From Aureispira sp. CCB-E (GTDB lineage Bacteria > Bacteroidota > Bacteroidia > Chitinophagales > Saprospiraceae), in the NCBI RefSeq assembly GCF_031326345.1, contig NZ_CP133671.1:2790001-2854000 (forward strand): a DNA stretch of 64,000 bases, in the 5' to 3' direction. Below are positions 60,193-64,000 of the stretch, piece by piece (the stretch's first letter is position 1; each line of letters opens with the position of its first letter). The notes beneath the pieces were generated by a model. That model saw only the letters and a program-made list of their open reading frames with translations, made no database searches and was not told where the DNA came from. A program made the position numbers and the translations under genes.

Positions 60193-61609
60193 AACTTATG
60201 GTTGTTCTTGGTAATAAATCTTCAATTTTTTCTTTTTCTTCTTCGTCAGAACACAATGGGTTTTCTGATAAGAATAAGTGAGTAAGGTGTTGCAATTGAG
60301 CAATCGAATCAGGAAGGTGTTTTAAGTTATTTTTACTTAAGGAAAGTACTTTCAAATTTTCCATTTCACCAATGCTATCAGGCAAAGATTCTAATTGATT
60401 GTTGTAAACATATAACTTTTCTACTTTTTTTAGTGCGCCAATGGATGCTGGCAACGTTTTTAGCTGGTTGTGCGACAAAATTAAACCACTTAGTTCTGTC
60501 AAGGCACCAATGCTATCAGGCAAAGATTCTAATTTGCCTTCTTCAAAATCTAAATAGGTAAGTTGTGAAAGTTGCCCTATTGTATCAGGTAGTGTTGTAA
60601 ATGGATTTTTGTTAATTTCAATAGTTGTTAATTTACTTAGATTGCCGATAGATTCTGGTAAGGCATCTAATTGATTGTTGTTGGCTTTTAGCGTCTGTAG
60701 TTCTGTTAAGTTACCAATAGTTGTAGGCAATGATGTTAGCGAGCATCTTGCAATATTCAATTCTTCAAGTTGTGTTAAATTGCCAATACTGTCGGGCAAT
60801 GTCTCTACTTTTTTGTTCCAAGATAAATCTAGACTTTTTAGCTTAGAAAGTTCACCGATCCATGTTGGAACGGAACTAATCTGGCTAGTAGAAAAAACTA
60901 GCTTTTCTAATTGATGGAGTTTTTGAATAGCTAGAGGTAGCTCAGACATCAAATTGTTGCCAGCAATAAGTTGCTTGAGGTTCGATAGATTGCCCAACGA
61001 TTTTGGTAGTGACTTGAGAACAGGATTACCATGTCTACGATCAGAATTGTAATAAACATTGAGGTATTCTAATGATTCTAGTTTGCCAATTGCTTCTGGT
61101 AGTTCAGGTAAAAAATTAAAGGCTAAGTATAAAAATCTAAGTTTGGATAGTTTTCCAATGCTATTAGGGAGTTTTTTTATCCGATTGTAATGCAGGTTTA
61201 AGATTTCCAATTCTGAAAAATCACCTATGAAGGTAGGAACTTCACTAATTGTATTCTTCGCAACTCGTATGGCTTTTAGGTTTTTTAATGCTTTTAATTC
61301 TTTCGGAATTTCTTTCAGCTTTTTGCTGCGATCATATTTAAAAGCGTCAATGCGTTCGTCAAAAGGAGGAGTAGACCACAAGGCAACTTCTTGCGCATAA
61401 GTGCATTTATCAGCATCTATTTTTTTTAAAATCCCAGAAAGATCACTTAACTTTTTCTTTTTAAAGATTTTCAAAAGAGGCATTACTTTTTCTAATAATG
61501 CTGCATTTAATTCTTCTGACTCTTTTTTTAAGTCTTTCAAAGTATTTTTGCTGGTTGCTTCGTCTGTTAACAATGCGTTGTAGTATTCCTCTAGTGTTTT
61601 TTGACTCAT
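60185..61609 (-). CDS. Cytoplasmic leucine-rich-repeat protein (LRR-5)
   Basis: 474 aa, the largest of the cluster. N-terminal helical domain (~1-110) with LEEYYNALLTDEATSKNTL and CTYAQEVALWSTPPFDE, the same Cys-x-LW-x-TP link as LRR-4. About 15 LRRs follow (LPDSIGNLTQLEELNIARCSL), with cap LLPRTTISYE. No leader or membrane segment, so cytoplasmic. First gene of a two-gene operon; ~200 bases separate it from the divergent sigma factor. Confidence 0.9.
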   Translation of the reverse strand: MSQKTLEEYYNALLTDEATSKNTLKDLKKESEELNAALLEKVMPLLKIFKKKKLSDLSGILKKIDADKCTYAQEVALWSTPPFDERIDAFKYDRSKKLKEIPKELKALKNLKAIRVAKNTISEVPTFIGDFSELEILNLHYNRIKKLPNSIGKLSKLRFLYLAFNFLPELPEAIGKLESLEYLNVYYNSDRRHGNPVLKSLPKSLGNLSNLKQLIAGNNLMSELPLAIQKLHQLEKLVFSTSQISSVPTWIGELSKLKSLDLSWNKKVETLPDSIGNLTQLEELNIARCSLTSLPTTIGNLTELQTLKANNNQLDALPESIGNLSKLTTIEINKNPFTTLPDTIGQLSQLTYLDFEEGKLESLPDSIGALTELSGLILSHNQLKTLPASIGALKKVEKLYVYNNQLESLPDSIGEMENLKVLSLSKNNLKHLPDSIAQLQHLTHLFLSENPLCSDEEEKEKIEDLLPRTTISYE

Positions 61610-61822
61610 TTTTTATTAAATTGAAGGTAGAAAGAAAGGTAAAATATATAATAAGGAGATTTTTATTAAGGACTTTCAAAGTAAGCAATATATTTGTAAA
61701 AATGGGTGTTTCAGGCTTTTTTAACAGCAAAACCTTTTGTTGGAAATAGAAAAAATAATTTTTTTTGAAACTAGGTGTAACTTTTTCTACAGTGCCTCGT
61801 CTTTGAAGTGAAATCACGCTAC

Positions 61823-62332
61823 ATGACACTAAAAGAATTTACATATCAACTCGTAGAATTGAAAGATAAGCTCTTTCGTTTTTCTGCTCGAATCGTTGGA
61901 GACGATGAGTTGGCAGAGGATGTTGTGCAAGATGTCGTTATCAAAATGTGGAATAAAAGAGAGAATCGACATGAGTACAAAAATTTAGAAGCATACTGCA
62001 TGCGCATGACAAAAAATTTATCCATTGATAAAACAAGAGCTAAAAGTTTTCAAAATATTTCTTTGGACAAGGCACCAGAGCAAGTTCAAGATAGCCAAAA
62101 TCCTTATCAACAAACTGCTCAAAAAGACACCGTATCACACATTCATCAATTGATGCAAGAACTACCAGAAAAGCAGCGTATGGTGATGCAACTTCGAGAT
62201 ATTGAGGGGATGGAATATAAAGAAATAGCAGAAGCACTAGAGTTGCCTTTGAATCAAGTAAAAGTAAATCTGTTTAGAGCTCGTAAGAGCATTCGAACAC
62301 AATTGTTAAATATAGAATCTTATGGATTATAA
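61823..62332 (+). CDS. ECF RNA polymerase sigma factor
   Basis: 169 aa from ATG 61823 (a GTG at 61808 gives five more residues). Region 2: LKDKLFRFSARIVGDDELAEDVVQDVVIKMW and LEAYCMRMTKNLSIDK. Region 4: LPEKQRMVMQLRDIEGMEYKEIAEALELPLNQVKVNLFRARKSIR. Gene order (sigma, membrane anti-sigma, DUF4252 proteins) is a recurrent Bacteroidota operon. Its stop overlaps the next gene by 11 bases. Confidence 0.92.
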   Translation: MTLKEFTYQLVELKDKLFRFSARIVGDDELAEDVVQDVVIKMWNKRENRHEYKNLEAYCMRMTKNLSIDKTRAKSFQNISLDKAPEQVQDSQNPYQQTAQKDTVSHIHQLMQELPEKQRMVMQLRDIEGMEYKEIAEALELPLNQVKVNLFRARKSIRTQLLNIESYGL

Positions 62333-62783
62333 GACAATAAAAAAGATACTGGACAAATATTGGGAAGGAGAAACTTCTTTGAAAGAAGAACAATTGCTAA
62401 AAGATTACTTTAATAGCAACCAAGTAGCAAAAGAGTTAGAATCTTTTCGCCCTCTATTTGTCTATTATAAAAAAGAGCAAGAAAAAACATCTACTCAGTC
62501 CTTTGAAAAACTGAAAAAGAAACCTGTTGTTCATCGTTTGGTACCAACATGGTTGGTTGCAGCGGCTAGTATTGTTCTTGTATTAGCTGTAGGGACATTT
62601 TGTTATCTAAATCAAAGTAATTCTAATACGGCTATTTTTGCAGTAGATGAAACGACCAAGGATACTTATGAAGATCCTCAAAAGGCATATGAAGAAGCGA
62701 AAGCTGCTTTGATGCTAATTTCTAAAGGATTGAATAAAGGAATGACCAAAACGAAGGAAGGCGTTCAAAAAGCTAAACAATAA
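62322..62783 (+). CDS. Single-pass membrane protein, likely anti-sigma factor
   Basis: 153 aa. The cytoplasmic N-terminus (~1-73) has MDYKTIKKILDKYWEGETSLKEEQLLKDYF, the helical start usual for Bacteroidota anti-sigma proteins. Then one transmembrane segment (~77-95, LVAAASIVLVLAVGTFCYL) and a short periplasmic tail with YEDPQKAYEEAKAALMLIS. Overlap with the sigma gene implies coupled translation and a membrane-held sigma/anti-sigma pair. Confidence 0.85.
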   Translation: MDYKTIKKILDKYWEGETSLKEEQLLKDYFNSNQVAKELESFRPLFVYYKKEQEKTSTQSFEKLKKKPVVHRLVPTWLVAAASIVLVLAVGTFCYLNQSNSNTAIFAVDETTKDTYEDPQKAYEEAKAALMLISKGLNKGMTKTKEGVQKAKQ

Positions 62784-62909
62784 AACGCATTACCAAACCC
62801 AATGTATTAAGAACCTTATCCTAATAGATGCAGGATTGATCACCTGTTATAAAGTAAAGCTTTACGATAAATTAAAATCATTCAAAAACAAATTAGACCA
62901 AAACAAATT

Positions 62910-63359
62910 ATGAAAACAATTATCGCAATTTTTATCGTAATCGCTTCTTTTTCTTTCACCATGCAAGCGCAAAATAATTTTATTGAAAAGCATATGAAAG
63001 CATATTTGAACGACGATCATTTTACCTCTATGAATTTTGCTTTGAGCAACTTGCTTTCAAAAGAAATGCTCAAAGAAATTCAAGCAGAATTAGGAAAGGC
63101 AGAGCATAAATTTGCCAAATTGATCAAAAATTTAAGCAAAATGACGCTTTTGATGACCGAAAAACAGCCTCAACAGTATTATAAAGAAACGATGGCTTTG
63201 ATCAAGAAAAATAAATACATGCCTTTAATGACTGTCAAGGAGGGCAAAAGTGGTGGGATGAATATTTTGGTTCGAGAGGGCAAAAAAGGTGTCGAAGAGG
63301 TCTTGATGTTAGCTGGTGGTGAAGATGATTTTGTCTTGATATCTTTTTCAAATAAATAG
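62910..63359 (+). CDS. DUF4252 exported protein (first copy)
   Basis: 149 aa with signal peptide (MKTIIAIFIVIASFSFTMQA). The mature part has HFTSMNFALSNLLSKEM, MTLLMTEKQPQQYYKE and NILVREGKKGVEEVLMLAGG, the layout of DUF4252 proteins. They occur next to ECF sigma/anti-sigma pairs in this phylum; the function is unknown, probably an envelope-stress or redox-linked periplasmic factor regulated by that sigma factor. Confidence 0.85.
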   Translation: MKTIIAIFIVIASFSFTMQAQNNFIEKHMKAYLNDDHFTSMNFALSNLLSKEMLKEIQAELGKAEHKFAKLIKNLSKMTLLMTEKQPQQYYKETMALIKKNKYMPLMTVKEGKSGGMNILVREGKKGVEEVLMLAGGEDDFVLISFSNK

Positions 63360-63433
63360 GGGAAATAATTTTAAAGAAAATTAAAAAACAACAAAATTCG
63401 CTAGGAGCTAGTGAATTGCTAAAACAATATACA

Positions 63434-63949
63434 ATGAAAAATATAATCACAATATTGGTGCTATTCTTCGCCATACAAGGAGCATTTGCACAGGAGAATG
63501 CAATAGAAAAATATTTTCAAAAATACGAAGATAAAGAGGCATTTACCTCTGTTTATGTGAGCGAATATATGTTTAGTCTGTTTGCTGATATAGATATGGA
63601 GAGCTCAGAAGACAAGGAGGTAATGGAGATTTTGCAGGGGTTGAAGAGTTTGCAGGTGCTAACAACTGAGAAAGATGGCAAAAAATACTATGAAGAAGCC
63701 ATTAAATTGGTCAATCCTAAAGAATACAAGGTCTTGATGAAAGTGCGAGATGGAGATACCAATGTTCGGTTTTTAATCAAAAAAGAAGGTAGCCAAGTAA
63801 AGGAGTTGTTACTTTTAGTAGGGGGAGAGGAGTTTGTTCTACTAAGTATAGTCGGCAATGTTGACTTAAAAAAGATCTCTAAACTTGCCAAACACATGGA
63901 TATACAAGGTATGGAGCATTTGGACAAGGTCGAAGGCGAGGCACACTAA
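63434..63949 (+). CDS. DUF4252 exported protein (second copy)
   Basis: 171 aa from ATG 63434 (an earlier TTG at 63416 is less likely). Signal peptide MKNIITILVLFFAIQGAFA. Body parallels the first copy: AFTSVYVSEYMFSLF, LQVLTTEKDGKKYYEEAI, VRFLIKKEGSQVKELLLLVGGEEF; an extra C-terminal helix (KISKLAKHMDIQGMEHLDKV) is absent in copy one. A tandem paralogue after duplication. Confidence 0.85.
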   Translation: MKNIITILVLFFAIQGAFAQENAIEKYFQKYEDKEAFTSVYVSEYMFSLFADIDMESSEDKEVMEILQGLKSLQVLTTEKDGKKYYEEAIKLVNPKEYKVLMKVRDGDTNVRFLIKKEGSQVKELLLLVGGEEFVLLSIVGNVDLKKISKLAKHMDIQGMEHLDKVEGEAH

Positions 63950-63981
63950 ATTTTATCTCATCACACCAAAAAGACAAAACA

Positions 63982-64000
63982 ATGAAAGCAATAATTATTC
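63982..64000 (+). CDS. Start of the next gene (partial)
   Basis: ATG at 63982 followed by AAAGCAATAATTATT (MKAIII), a leader-like start like the two DUF4252 genes before it. Only six codons are in the window; a third DUF4252 copy is a guess. Confidence 0.4.

Noticed and set aside
1-64000. tRNA, rRNA, tmRNA and prophage genes
   Set aside because: No recognisable TpsiC-loop/acceptor patterns, rRNA segments or phage structural genes were seen on reading; a covariance search would be needed to be certain.

Overview
The window looks like a chromosomal segment of a low-GC member of the Bacteroidota, plausibly class Saprospiria (an Aureispira-like organism). The evidence is type IX secretion C-terminal sorting domains, a PorE-like propeller lipoprotein, DUF4252 proteins behind an ECF sigma factor, many LPxSIGxL leucine-rich-repeat proteins, a TPR-CHAT protein, and several promoter boxes of the Bacteroidota TAnnTTTG type. 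No rRNA, tRNA or CRISPR array was seen. The genus is inference.

Left part (1-14.4 kb): the tail of a UbiD-family decarboxylase, a lipoprotein, the NAD(P)HX repair enzyme Nnr, DNA polymerase III delta (holA, convergent), a T9SS-exported sialate O-acetylesterase-like protein, a large Asp-box propeller protein, two unknown proteins, a secreted WG/LRR protein and an aspartoacylase-type deacylase.

14.7-18.3 kb is a sigma/anti-sigma unit with a lipoprotein between its parts, followed by a cytochrome P460-like lipoprotein and a convergent di-haem peroxidase. 18.4-33.7 kb holds a NUMOD4-like protein, PBP1C, a TPR protein, an EGF-like lipoprotein with a GGGT linker, a membrane-anchored NUC1 nuclease, a CHASE-type histidine kinase, the PorE-like protein with a SPOR end, a 1.2 kb gene-poor stretch (repeats, a candidate structured RNA, a 27-aa ORF with its own terminator), a lipoprotein and a cysteine desulfurase. 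GlmM follows, then a complete IS4-family element with perfect 20-bp ends and an 8-bp target duplication.

37-55 kb: a lipoprotein with a LytTR regulator, an NTF2-like protein, a vWA/T9SS protein, a cupin, then an unusual DUF805-FAD oxidase-methyltransferase fusion translated with a second unknown membrane protein. A membrane-anchored TPR-CHAT protease-like protein follows, then an orphan calpain-like cysteine protease with a small lipoprotein, and an IS3 element that has split a small gene. Joining the flanks across the AAC target duplication restores that gene's frame. Then come a vWA protein, a secreted protein and a PolX homologue whose polymerase palm has lost its catalytic aspartates while its PHP nuclease domain is intact.

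55.5-61.6 kb is a cluster of five cytoplasmic LRR genes in two overlapping operons around a 1.2 kb gene-free stretch. The window ends with an ECF sigma factor, its anti-sigma partner, two DUF4252 proteins and the start of another gene.

A degenerate hairpin repeat related to TAGTTAGCTGCGCTGCTACT occurs at least eleven times, always between genes. In one copy both arms are nearly complete. It is the most widespread unexplained structure here.
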